Shown: positions 37,191 to 47,664 of the stretch, one piece after another | How positions within the stretch are numbered: position 1 is the stretch's first letter | Layout: the number at the start of each line of letters is the position of its first letter | Assembly (NCBI GenBank): GCA_947652605.1 | Contig: OX393578.1 | Location: forward strand, 62,503,415 to 62,567,414 | DNA from: Elmis aenea | Taxonomy: Eukaryota > Arthropoda > Insecta > Coleoptera > Elmidae | Length of the DNA: 64,000 nucleotides | Direction: 5' to 3' | The notes under the pieces: generated by a model | Database searches by the model: none | What the model was told of the DNA's origin: nothing | The model's input: only the letters and a program-made list of their open reading frames with translations | Made by a program: the position numbers and the translations under genes

Positions 37191-37689
37191 ATGCGTTGTG
37201 CCATATTTAATTGCAATTCTGACAACCAGTCAAAACATTTGTCGGGCAATATTCGGTTTTTTTCATTCCCGAAAGACCCGTCGATTAGAAAGTTGTGGTT
37301 GGTGTCGTGCTGTCGATCAGACAAAATGAACATTGAAAACTCCAGAATATGTTCGAGACACTTTTCCGAAGAGGATTATCAAAGAAATTTGCAATATGAA
37401 CTATTAAATTATTTGCCTAAGAAGGGTAAAAAGTTACTGCATTTTAAATTATGTACGAATTGATTTTATTTTTTTTGAAGGTAAAAAGTTAAAAGTAGAT
37501 GCTGTACCATCTCTTTTTCTGCCAAAGAACAAGTCTAAAAAATCTGGAGGTAATAGAGGAGAACGTGTTTTAAAGAGAGATTCTAAAAAGCTTTTGGTGC
37601 AAAATTTAAAGAAAACTCAAGTTGTGTACAAACTTCCAGAAAGAGAAAATTTAATAAAATTATCAATTAACTCTATGCCTGACCACTAA
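37191..37689 (+). CDS. THAP-domain protein, two exons, 147 aa (P-transposase N-terminus)
   Basis: Exon 1 is 37191-37425 and exon 2 is 37481-37689, joined across a 55-bp intron that starts GTAAAAAG and ends TTTTTTTTGAAG. Unspliced reading stops in the intron at 37463. Splicing restores ...LPKKGKKLKVDAVPSLFLP and an open frame to TAA at 37687. Residues 3-57 form a C2CH zinc module: Cys3, Cys8, Cys54, His57 (C-x4-C-x45-C-x2-H), with the family's Pro27, Trp36 and Phe58. AVPSLF at 86-91 is the AVPTIF-type box that closes THAP domains. The tail is basic (KNKSKKSGG, RGERVLKRDSKK). This is a sequence-specific DNA-binding domain, expected to be nuclear and to bind the ends of its own transposon. No catalytic domain follows. 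It could act as a truncated repressor-like product or be a remnant. A 60-bp spliced-out-of-frame intron is an inference; transcript data are lacking. Confidence 0.82.
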
Positions 37690-38469
37690 TTATATGAAAA
37701 TTTTAAATTTGTGCCGTACGTCCATTTAAATATTTCACATGTAGGATGTGTATCATTTTAAGTAATTATAATTTGGTGTGTATATCGCAGTATGAAACCA
37801 GTTAACCGTTGATTTTTGTGTAAAAGTGATTTTTAACCGAAAACGTTATTTTGAATGGCGAAAAGAACGGTAACCTTTAACCAATATAATTAATCGGTTT
37901 TTTTAACATCTACTTTTAATAATAATAAATATTTTGTTTTAATAAAATATCCAAATTAAAAAATTACAAATTTCATGTTATTTTTGTTATTCGTGAAGAA
38001 ATGCCTAAAATAAATTGGTTGTAAAATAAATTTTGTAATACTTCAAAGTTCACATTTGTATTGTTTATTGTATAAGTATTTTGATTTGGATAGTCTAGTA
38101 AATAAAAAAAGCTGTACCATAACAATTAAACGAGAAGCTGTTTTTCTTTAAATGAATAAATTTTGGTTTGTTGTTGATTTAATGTTTTACTTTTACTTTA
38201 GCTAAAAGTTGTGTTAAATGACATAACTGAATTGTTTTTTGTTTCATGGCACTCTTCAGCTTCGTAGGAACTTTTTGATGAGTTTTATTTGTTTTGAGCC
38301 TAAATATCAAAATAGATACATATATTAAACATTGTATTAATGAAAAGAGGGGAAAAAAAGGTTTTTATGAGATCATAGCCAACTATGGTTTCCATTTAAA
38401 AAAATGAAAGTTTGTAATTTATCTAAGAATTTAAACAATATTGAACTCATTTTATAGTGCGTAAAAAAT

Positions 38470-38716
38470 TCTACAACTTTTTCTCCAAAAATATTTTTGT
38501 AGCATTAAGTAAAACCGAGTTATTAATGATTTAAAAAAATGCTCATTTTGATTTTTGTTTATTATCTAGCGTGCCATGGAAATTTTTAAAAACATTAAAG
38601 CATCATTGAATAGGTCTCTGAAAATGGGACAATAAATTTGTCTAATTTAAGCTTCTTTTTGGCTCCTACCGTTTACGAGATACCAATAGTGGCCCTTCGA
38701 TGTGGACCACCCTGTA
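38470..38716 (-). repeat. TACAGGGTGGTCCAC-ended non-coding repeat inside the P element
   Basis: On the reverse strand this stretch starts TACAGGGTGGTCCACATCGA and runs into AT-rich text. The same start motif (TACAGGGTGGTCCAC) occurs at 63632, and a variant at 34703. I see no second terminus, so its right boundary is a guess. It fits a small unclassified insect repeat family. Confidence 0.35.
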
Positions 38717-39822
38717 TATGTGTATTATTATTATAGTGACATGTTCTATGCCTTTTTGTATATTTAGAGCAAATAAAGACTATTATTTATTTTAAAAACT
38801 TTTACGTGTTGTAGCAATTTCAAAAAAGAGGATCTATTTAAAAATTAAATTTGATGTGTAATTGGGTACTGCCACAGTGGTGGAGTTAAATGTGAAGCTC
38901 ATTTACTTTTAAGCCGCTATTTCGGAACAATTTATTGGTAAAAACTTTGTTGCTACTTAGATAAATAAATAGAAACCAGCAAATATGTAAACAACATGGA
39001 AATTACGCATAAAACCCTGGCCTAGTGTAGTTCAGAAAGCTTACAACCTACACATTGCATTTTCGTTGGATATTTAAAATTTCAAGTGTTAAATACAAAT
39101 TTTAACGTTAAAATGTTATTAGTATATTATTAGGTAACATTTACAATGTAAATTTGACTTATTTTTACTCCTGTTGGTTAAAAAAACAGACTTAAATTGT
39201 ACAATACAAAGGTAATTCTGCACTTATACATGCGTTTTACTCCCTGCGTGACGTCACTGCGCGAACTGGTCTCGTTTACGTTCGTCAAGTATCATACCTT
39301 GTAGTTATTGTATCATGGTAAAGCAACGATGCGGGCAATAGACTAGGGACTGCATCGCAGTGCGCATGCGCCAAGAACGCAAATTTCGAATCCACAATCA
39401 GAAACGCATCCCTCAGTCGGGCTCACAATCGCTAGCGCTGTTTATCGCACACATTTCGTCAGCCGCTCGCTGGATGTAGATTATATAACGCAAATTTTCG
39501 AGCAGGCAAAACATCGTATATAATAAATAAAATTATCACGTAACAAAAAATAAAATCAAAGCGAAATAAAGCTACACGAAATTCAAATATGATACAGAAA
39601 AAAAATATTCTTGACGTGAATTTTAGGGGATGCGCCGCATCTAACGCATCCATGGACCGCACGCCGCTGCCGTACAGGCATTCTCAACTTGTTGCGTTTA
39701 AACATAACTGAAACTTGTTTACGGTGTGTGGCAACCGTTGCGTCGGCTGAACGCGCCCTTGTTTATCCATAAAATATTTTGTTTTTTTAATTTTTGCACG
39801 AACTTATCAAACAACCCTCGTA

Positions 39823-41205
39823 TACCTAATTAATAAATATTCAGCTATAAAAGGTATGTAAAACATGAAAGATATGTAACAGATAAAAGACAACAAATTT
39901 AATTGACCTTGCAGAGACGCAGTTAAGTTTTAACAATTATATTATTAAAACAGTTTCTAAAAAATTTGTTTCCTCGGTATCAGTTCTTGCCAAAAATTGA
40001 ATAACTTGAATTACCGGTTTTTCAATTAATTACTAACGGTTTATCGATTGAAATGTATTTATATGGTAATCATACAGCATTTAAACTGCTAGAAACCTAT
40101 ATTATAATTATAATTATGTTTTTCCTTATATTTATTTACCTGTTATAATTTAATTTAAACCTAAAAACACTCAGTTCACTCTTAATCTTTTAAGACAACA
40201 TTTTATAATTTTAGCTAACTTGTCTGTTGTAATAATAACTAACCTATCTTTAAGTCATCAATTTATTTGTGTTCGTTATTAATTTTGTTTTCTTTGGCAA
40301 AGCTCTCCTGCATTAACCAATTAATTATTTCTTGTATCTTTGATCTAAGCTAAATAATTCTTTACAAAGAAAATGCCTGACGATTTGAAAAGTACTTGTA
40401 CGAAACAAATAAGAATGTTTTCGCTTTCATTACAAACCGCATACAAATTTTAATTCGTTGTGAAATTTATCTTAATTTTTAAACAGACAGAAGAAATAAA
40501 TGTAGTAATAATAGTAATTTACAAATAATAATATAGCTTTTGCGACTTTTTATTTTCAATAATGGCCTATGCATTTTACCAAATATTGGTCTGATATTTT
40601 AGCGATTGCGATTATTTGCCTGACTTCATTACTTATTTTATTATACATAATTCCCATACTGGCCCTAAATGGGTCGGTTAACTAAGATTAAACAATCATA
40701 CAATTTAAATTTTAAAGATTTGCCGTCTGACACGATACGTGTTTTGTTTTCCCACGTGAAAATACAAAAGAAAAACCGGCAGGCAGCGCACGGCGCGACA
40801 TAAGCAAGTACTAATGCCACGCTGTTGAAAGAAACTGTGCAAACAGACGTGATTGGTATTCTACATTAGTCTGCCTCGTATTGTCCAGTTGTGCTTCCGC
40901 GAAAATGACGTGTCGACATCTAGTGGGGCATATATGACATGAAAAATAGTAATCATCGCTGTATAAAATTCGAAATTATGTCGGGAAAAAAAATGGTTGT
41001 GACCAAGCTCATAGGTTCTTTAACACAGAACCAAAAAAAAAACTCCTGTTTATTGTATAAAGATAAAAAAGTAATGATAAAAAATTATTGAAAATAAGTT
41101 ATCTAAGGATCTCTTGTAAAAAGCTAGACTAGTTTTAAGACTTGTGTCTCTTAGTCAATGGTAATCTTATTTATTTGTTAATTTGCTTTCATAGAAAAAA
41201 GTTTG
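39823..41205. other. AT-rich intergenic, no gene seen
   Basis: No supported coding frame. A slightly GC-richer patch at 40720-40940 holds a CCCACGTGAAA E-box-like site, too common to interpret. Confidence 0.45.
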
Positions 41206-41209
41206 ATTC

Positions 41210-41500
41210 GCAGTTTCTGTATGTGGCGCAAGCATTTGATAGGGTTTGCTACGAAGAACTGCATTATTAAAATATATCTTTCTCAAACAACACAGATATT
41301 CTAATGTCTTATTTATTAGAGAGATATTTTAGGATCAAGCAGTAAGATACCTACTCTGATCGTAAAGAAATTAACGCTGGAGTGCCACAAGGTAGTGTCT
41401 TTGGTCCGGTTCCCTACCTACTCTTCACCTGTGATCTCCCAGAAGTAAAAAACAGCACAATAGCTACTTTTGCTGACGATCTCCATAGAGACCTTGAAGT
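41210..41500 (+). pseudogene. LINE reverse transcriptase palm fragment
   Basis: Frame-shifted translation gives a motif A-like VAQAFDRVCYEEL near 41230, a YLLERYFRIKQ stretch, and then in one frame INAGVPQGSVFGPV (motif B) followed by LLFTCDLPEVKNSTIATFAD (motif C, FADD). It is truncated and shifted, so non-functional. A Jockey-like affiliation is suggested by the ERxFRIKQ text, shared with the LINE at 54590-55750. Confidence 0.8.
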
Positions 41501-42179
41501 GAAGTTTGTGGACAGGGAAATCCAGGAGTTTGCAAGAAGTCACGAAGGAAGACCACTGCAGCATGTGAATATTATTGGTAACGACGTTCATCTTCAACTG
41601 TATAAATTGTTCAAGCATTTATTAAATATTAAATGGACCACTTTCATTGAAACTTTAAATTTGGATGTGATAATCGTAATAATAAGAGTATCACTGTTGA
41701 TTCTTGGTTTTTACTTCGTCCATGTAAATATGAGTAGAGGTTGTTTGCGTACGTGGCTGCAAATGTGCCGTTTTCATCCCAACCACAGACTGTTTACATC
41801 AGAACGAATATATGGGGTTCGTTATTGTGGATTACAATATCCCGCATGCACTACGTGCCTTCGTTTTGTTGTGAATGTGGTTTTTGTAGCTGTAATACCG
41901 CTGTATTAGCGAGCAGTTTACAAATTGCTACTATTATTAAAGAACCGCTACACATGGCACGGTTTATTTATTTTCGTATGGGAAAAAAACAAACATTGTG
42001 GACAGTACTTGCATCTGGGATGTTGCATCAGCAGCCATTACTTGCTAATTTGGATGAGGTTGGTTAGATAAGCTGGAATATTTATGAACATTTCGTTGTA
42101 AGGTAAAAAAGCGACGGGAAAATATTTGCCGAAAATGTTTATATTTTTTTAAGACAGAATTTATGTTAAGAAGAGTGCG
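41501..42179. other. Unassigned, no gene supported
   Basis: The motif B/C frame stays open to 41909 after the reverse transcriptase similarity ends, and a 108-codon frame overlaps it at 41741-42067. Neither shows a domain I recognise. They probably reflect low stop density. Confidence 0.35.
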
Positions 42180-42850
42180 AAATAAATTCTGCAACAGAAG
42201 ATTGTTTATTTGGTCATAAGTTCTTTTACTGTTAGACTGTTGAGTTGTGTTGTGCTGACTTTTTTCATGTTGTTCAGTCTTGCGCTAGCTTTTTTATGTC
42301 GTTCCATTTGATGTTCCTATCCGTTGCTGCTTTTTAAACTTCGTCTTGCCAAGTTTTTCTCGGTCTACCACTTTTGTTTTTCCCTGTTATAATAACTCGA
42401 TGGCCGTTTTATAAGCTTTATTAACAATGATAAAGAATTACATATTTCTTACAAACACAAAACATGAAAAACACACGAGTACTAAAATGGTTACTTTTTG
42501 TGACTGCCGATTGCGCCACCTTGCGCCACAACCGCTAGCGACTAAACTACTAGCGACACCTCGGGCATACACAAGTCATCACACCTGTGATCTTGCTGCA
42601 TAAATGGTGCCTGTACACCTGAGAGTAAAGTACTCTCGAGAGTAGCGTCGCCAAGGATACAGCCCCTGAGAGTAACTCGCGATTGGCTGTATCCTTGGCG
42701 ACGCTACTCTCGAGAGTACTTTACTCTCAGGTGTACAGGCACCATAAGCTTTTCTGGTTAACCTGTCTTCTTTGATCCCATAAATGTGACCCAACCATTC
42801 CAGCCGTCTTTGTTGTAATTTTTGTATTAAAATTGCCATCGTACTTGTCA
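42180..42850 (-). pseudogene. LINE ORF2 C-terminus, interrupted by a MITE
   Basis: Reverse strand: the part at 42851-42750 reads LIQKLQQRRLEWLGHIYGIK then EDRLTRKAY (family form RRLxWxGHxxRM). The part at about 42380-42190 reads NLARRSLKSSN and HQMERHKKASARLNNMKKVS then TTQLNSLTVKEL. Both belong to the tail of the same type of ORF2. The Harbinger MITE at 42605-42744 sits between them, with about 220 bp of unassigned DNA. The tail also matches the forward fragment at 57490-57690 (KKVSTTQFNS), so the family has at least two copies here. Confidence 0.7.
42605..42744. mobile_element. 140-bp PIF/Harbinger-like MITE, second copy
   Basis: Same length as the copy at 28886-29025 and, in reverse orientation, identical except for three positions. 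The termini are TGGTGCCTGTACA/TGTACAGGCACCA. The right flank is TAA and the left flank AAA, so the expected TWA duplication is present with one base changed. It is inserted in a LINE relic. Confidence 0.9.
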
Positions 42851-44659
42851 TTGTCTAATAACAATGTTGCCAATTATCGTAACTAGAAAGCAAAATTGTA
42901 CTTTATTTGGCCATTTTTGTCGTGTGCTAGCCAGCAAAAAAAAACGAGATCAACAAATAAAAACTGCGAGCTCTTAAAAGTATGACAGAAAAGGCCATGT
43001 AATTATATAAATAAGTGACGTTTTGTGGTTTAAAAAATATTATCCCAGCCTACTGTGCTGGGCGACACATATTCGCGTACATATTTATTACGTTTTAATT
43101 TCATAACACCCTTAATTTTGCATCACCCGGTCTAATTAACGTGGCTCAGTATAATTTTAGCTAATTATTAATTAATATTTAACAACTGTAATAACGCTAT
43201 CCACCAAGATAAACGCGTATAAATACTTAATCCGAAATAGCAACATTTTGTTTAATATGCACATATAGCCCAGAAGTAAAACACACTTAAATTTTAAACA
43301 GCTCAACATGATATAAATTTTATACCAAGTGTAATTTAGTTTCGCTTTTATTTCCTCCCACATTGCGTTCGCTGTTCTTAACGATTAATGTGAGCTGAAA
43401 AGGAGACTTGAGATTAATAAAAATTACATATTTAAATAAGCTGTTCCATTTAGAAGTTCATGGGCACGAATTGATATTTTTCTTGTGTAATACTTGAAGG
43501 CTTTGTTTAACGAAATACCTGAGTCTAAAAAATTATCAGAGTAGAATTAACTTTGTTATAGCAGTTTTAACTTAAACTGGACCGTGAGATGCGCAGAGAG
43601 AGGAAGTAGTGGTTAAAATTTAGACTGTTCTAAAAACGTTAAGTAAAGGTAAATAAATTTACAGGTTATAATCACATTGCTGAAACAGACGTATGTTTTT
43701 AGGTGGCGCTTTGGACTACTTTTGGTTACTGCGTCACAGTCCACTTTAAGTTAAAACACCTCTAGCATGTAAAAATTTAGTAGACTTAATAGATACAAAG
43801 AAACTGTATATAGAGTTGTTAAAAACAAACGCATTATATTTGTTTAACCTAAAATTAAGAATTACTCAGTACTTTGCAACAACGTGTTCAAAACAAAATA
43901 CTGTATTTTGTCGTCTCAGTACAAGACTAAATTTTGCTATTAGCTGTTCATTTAAACAACAGGAATCACGAATAAAGACCAAAATTTAAAGTTGAAATCG
44001 ATTTCGGAAGCCCCTGAATTCGATGTCAGTAAGATTCCATTGGCATACCTTCGTTTACTTTCTATAAAACACATTTTACTGCATTCTGTCACCTAGATAT
44101 GTCATTTATCTGAAAAAGCAAATGCTCGACGTTTTGAGAGAGTGACAAGAAAATACAATCAAATGAATTTTTGTTTTGGAGCCAATTTTATGTAATATTC
44201 TGAGTAGAAACGTTAAGTGTTCTAGGATGACATTATTGTATGCAAAATGCAAATTTGTGCGAGTCAAATTTCAAGTTTTACTTCACAAAACTTCGTGAAC
44301 TTTAAAAATATATAAATTCATCGTTCACAAAATTAAAATGTCTTAAATTAAACATTAAACACTTTGACTACGTTATTAAATTTGTGTGTTGACCAAAAGA
44401 TTGTCAACCCCACCTAGGAATGTATCTGAGTGAAAACTACTGTCAAGTAATCGGTTAAGAATAACCACCAAGCATCGACCTATGAACAGGATGGATCAAA
44501 ATTATGGACCCAGTTTGAAATCGTTTTATCTTTTCAACCGTGAACCGTCCACGAACAAGACTTACTTACCACTTGAAAGGGCAGGGCTTATAGTTTCAAA
44601 AGAATGCCACTAAATGCTTCTCCCAGCACAGAACGACCACAGCACAAGACGATCACGCA
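42851..44659. other. AT-rich intergenic, no gene seen
   Basis: Only short unsupported frames. Ends at the target duplication of hAT 4. Confidence 0.5.
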
Positions 44660-44667
44660 CTTCAGAA

Positions 44668-45850
44668 CAGGGACTGAGAACGGAACGAAAACGAAAACGT
44701 TAAACGAAATTAACCGAAATTTTTTTAAGAACGAAAACGAAACCGAAAACGAAATTATAATTTTTCGTTCAAAAACGAAAACGAAATAAATATTTTCCAA
44801 AACCGGTTTTAACCGGTTTTCTCGCTATTTTAATTTTATTTGTTAAACACAAACGCGAATTTACCTTTTGTGCTGGGGAGACTCCACGAGGCAGTAAAAA
44901 ATCTCACTTGAAATAAGTGAGCTTCACTTTTCTCCATATATTTACGTGAATATGTATTAACAACTGTATTGTTTATACTTGCGATTTCGTGTAACACAAT
45001 TAACGGTACAGATATTCTCTATTGCTAATTTGTTTTTTAGATCATCAATATAGAATACACACTTGATTGAATATATATTATCAATGTGTATGTTTTATTT
45101 GCGTTTAGTTAAGACATAATAATAGTAAAATTTATTCTTACTTCGAAAAGGACTAATGTAAAAGAAGATTTATTGGAAGATGTGTTGCTAATAAGATTTA
45201 ACGGAATGAGAAAATGTATAATATTGTATGGTATGTACAAACTATAAAGTTAAAGTATATTTCAAGTTAATATAAGTTTTTTTTTATATCTTTTTTATTT
45301 ATAACATTTAGTAAATTATCCACTTGAATTCATTCTTTGGTCTTTTTAAATAATTACAGCAGGATCTTATTTAATTCAAATGCATATATTTTTAGTACTA
45401 AAACAAATTTAAAACAGCACTTGCTATATTTTCATATTTTTAGATAAAGATCGTGTGTCTAATTTAACCTAACCACGTTGTGTTTTTGCACCTTAAACTA
45501 AATAAAATGGTTAAATGTTAATGTGTTTAACGATTTGGTAAATTTAATATGGCGATGGTTCGCCAGTCTAAAATATGCTGTCCGTGAGCATCAAACCCCA
45601 TCGTCATCCTTTATATTTTAGTTGAGACGCAAATATTGTTATCGTATTTATAGAGGGTTGTGGTGACTAGAAAAAAAATTGATTTTTTGACGACAAAAAA
45701 AATATTGTAAAACCGGTTTTAACCGTTATTATTTCGGTTCACGAAAACGAAAAAATATTTTTTTCGGTTAGAACGAAAAGAACGAAAACGATATATTTCG
45801 TTTTCGTTCCGAACAGAAACGAACGGAATTTTTTTCGTTTTTAGTCCCTG
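44668..45850. mobile_element. Non-autonomous hAT element 4, perfect 8-bp TSD
   Basis: Ends CAGGGACTGA and reverse-complement CAGGGACTAA, flanked by a perfect CTTCAGAA duplication (44660-44667 and 45851-45858). Subterminal zones repeat ACGAAAACG and AACCGGTT on both sides (about 44685-44820 and 45705-45840). The interior is AT-rich with no transposase. The apparent open frame at 44604-44789 is produced by the ACGAAAACG repeats and is not a gene. Confidence 0.93.
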
Positions 45851-45858
45851 CTTCAGAA

Positions 45859-46735
45859 GGAAACGTAAGAATTGAAGAGAGTTTTCGGTGTAGCCCCCGC
45901 AAGTTCACTTGTTATACGACTTTTTCTTGTGGGGATACGCCAAAGAACGTGTTTTTGTGCTAATGAGCAACTAATCCGAATTACTTCAAAAAGATAATCA
46001 CGGCAGCGGTTACTTTATTGAAAAAGACACTCTGAAAGGCGTTTGGGACGCATTTAACTACCGTCTCGATGTTGTCCGTACAGCTGGTACATAAAGCATT
46101 TATAAAATGCTTAGTAAAACTTGATAATATCATAAACCGTTTGTAACTTTTGGTGTAATTATAACACGTTGTCATCGTCAAATACACTGCCTCGAAATTG
46201 GGTCCATCATTTTGATACATCTGTAGTTTAAAGTTTCTTGTATTACATTTTGTTGTCATTATTAACGTACGAATTATTTCGCTTATAGTCCACTCCTAAC
46301 GCTACTAATAACGGGATAATTAAAGCGTTGTTATTTATCCAATACAGATAAAAGCCCCATTAAGTGTTCAGAACGTGTGAAATTCGCAGAACCAATAGTT
46401 ATGTAATAATTAACGAAAATTTATCAGATATACTATGTTATATGAACGTTACTGGCTTTGTGGGGTGTTTAATTGTGGTTCGGTGTAGGGATTACTGGGA
46501 ATTAAACGAAAAAATCGGATTAAACTTGTTTTCAATTAATCACTGCTAAATTGTCTATGTTAAATCAATTGGTCGTCGATTTGCATATTTTTATTTCAAT
46601 AATTTTGAAACAATGGTCGTTAAAACTTTATGAAGTGTAATTTTGAATTATCAAGAGGTTTTGAGTAGGTGTATACTATAATATAGTATATTTTAATATT
46701 GTTTTTCTACTACCACTAATGTAAATGACTAACTG
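45859..46735. other. Intergenic, no gene supported
   Basis: Short frames at 45981-46259 (-) and 46364-46549 (+) show no recognisable motif. Confidence 0.4.
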
Positions 46736-46739
46736 TACT

Positions 46740-46990
46740 CGTACAGCCTGCATGCATAGTAAAGTAAGTCTTAGCGCACGGTAAGCAAAACGCACACTTG
46801 TCTAGACATGTCAAAGTAGAGTTACATCAAAATTGCCAAGACAACGTAATTACATGTGTATATTAGCCAAAAAGCCGTAAGAATCGTAGCTATTATGTGA
46901 TCGTAGAAAAAGTAAGCTGCGTAACACGAGTTGTAAAGCAATTATGCGCTCTTGGAAATACACACTTGCCGCTACGTTATGTAATTTACT
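46740..46990 (-). repeat. Dispersed repeat, copy 2 (empty MITE site)
   Basis: Reverse-complement homologue of 17585-18120. The text CAACGTAATTACATGTG near 46844 is continuous here, where copy 1 carries the hairpin MITE. It also lacks the partial terminal duplication of copy 1. Confidence 0.75.
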
Positions 46991-47136
46991 ACTGCAATGT
47001 GTTTTGTCGTAAATGGGATTGTAAAAAAAGAATTTAAAAACTGTTAAGTAATTCAGAAAATTTGTTTTTTAGACGAAGTTTGGAGAAGAGTTTTATAATG
47101 GAAATATTTAATGAAGGAACATTTGTAGTTCTCTGT

Positions 47137-47335
47137 TTGTATGACTTCCATCTTTAGCTTACTTCACTTGATCTCTTTGGTCGTGGTAGCTAGCTTCTTT
47201 AGCCTCCTCATTCCAGGTTTTTCTTGGTCTTCCGTTTCAGTATTTTTCTCCTTCATAGACTATTCTGGTAATTCTATCTTCTCCCATTCATATGACCTAG
47301 CCAGCTCACATGAAAGATCCTTCCAAGTAAGCTGG
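47137..47335 (-). pseudogene. LINE ORF2 C-terminal fragment
   Basis: The reverse strand gives WER/MGEDRITRIVYEGEKY and NGRPRKTWNEEAKEASYHDQ, the GRPRKTW tail typical of insect LINE ORF2. Only about 60 residues remain, with stops in between. Confidence 0.65.
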
Positions 47336-47360
47336 CAACACCCAGGAGGCATAACGGCAT

Positions 47361-47661
47361 AACTAACAAGAGAGGATCACTACATGTTGTCGCTAGAATC
47401 TGATCAAGGCTGTATTTATTGCATCAAGAACATCAAAATATTTTGCAGAATTTTACAGCCATTGATCATTTACAGAGGAAAAATTGGGGAAAAAAACCTG
47501 AAAAATTGTAAAATGAAGATAATTTTTTCCTGTTTTATCTATGTAAATTATCGATGGCAGGTATAACTTTTCAAAAAGTTTATTTTGGTTGTTCTTGATG
47601 CAATAAACGTAGCCTTTATCAAATTCTAGCGACAACATGTAGTGATCTTCTCTTATTAGTT
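47361..47661. repeat. 301-bp near-palindromic (foldback) element
   Basis: The two halves are reverse complements: AACTAACAAGAGAGGATCAC at the left faces AACTAATAAGAGAAGATCAC read from the right, followed in both by TACATGTTGTCGCTAGAAT and AAGGCT. Similarity continues to near the centre at about 47511. As a result both strands encode similar peptides (MLSLE[SF]D[QK]G[CY][IV]YCIKN). No target duplication is evident. The element directly follows a LINE tail. Confidence 0.75.
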
Positions 47662-47664
47662 GTG

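Larger units (their letters stand above)
37046..39317 (+). mobile_element. P-superfamily DNA transposon, non-autonomous
   Basis: Terminal inverted repeats CATGATACAATAACTACAAG (followed by GTA[A/T]GATA) match at 27 of 28 positions. They resemble the Drosophila P-element end, which begins CATGATGAAATAACATAAGG. Flanks carry the direct repeat GTAAAGCAA (37037-37045 and 39318-39326): 9 identical bases, compatible with the 8-bp duplication of P elements plus one chance match. Subterminal TGACGTCAC followed by GAG..GT..AAACGCA occurs at both ends in inverted orientation. The interior encodes a THAP protein, the DNA-binding module of P transposases. The region after 37690 shows no RNase H-like catalytic domain, so it probably cannot move by itself. 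Confidence 0.85.
36236..39669 (-). mobile_element. hAT element 3, host of the P-type insertion
   Basis: Ends are CAGTGGCGTGCGGT and reverse-complement CAGCGGCGTGCGGT, flanked by a perfect CCGTACAG duplication (36228-36235 and 39670-39677). The reverse strand near the left end encodes the C-terminal hAT dimerisation domain, fixing superfamily and orientation. A P-type element (37046-39317) lies within it; without that the hAT is about 1.15 kb, so most of its transposase is gone. It is itself inserted in the mariner-like element. Confidence 0.93.
35668..39820. mobile_element. Mariner-like element, split by nested insertions
   Basis: Left end CGAGGGCTGTTCGATAAGTC and right end (reverse complement) CGAGGGTTGTTTGATAAGTT match over about 28 bp with three mismatches. 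TA flanks both sides (35666-35667 and 39821-39822), as expected for Tc1/mariner. A further inverted block GCGCGTTCAGCCGACGCAAC lies near 35857 and 39740. Removing the hAT insertion leaves about 0.71 kb with no intact transposase, so it is a non-autonomous or degraded copy. The family is inferred from the ends and TSD only. Confidence 0.72.

Noticed and set aside
35668..39820. A single 4.15-kb autonomous transposon carrying the THAP gene
   Set aside because: Three independent pairs of ends with three different direct duplications show nested insertions instead.
41741..42067. 108-codon open frame after the reverse transcriptase fragment
   Set aside because: No recognisable domain, overlaps another frame, and lies in relic DNA; no gene signal supports it.
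44604..44800. Overlapping open frames rich in Lys/Glu/Asn/Thr on one strand and Phe/Val on the other
   Set aside because: They arise from the ACGAAAACG repeats in the end of hAT element 4; the frame even crosses the element boundary.
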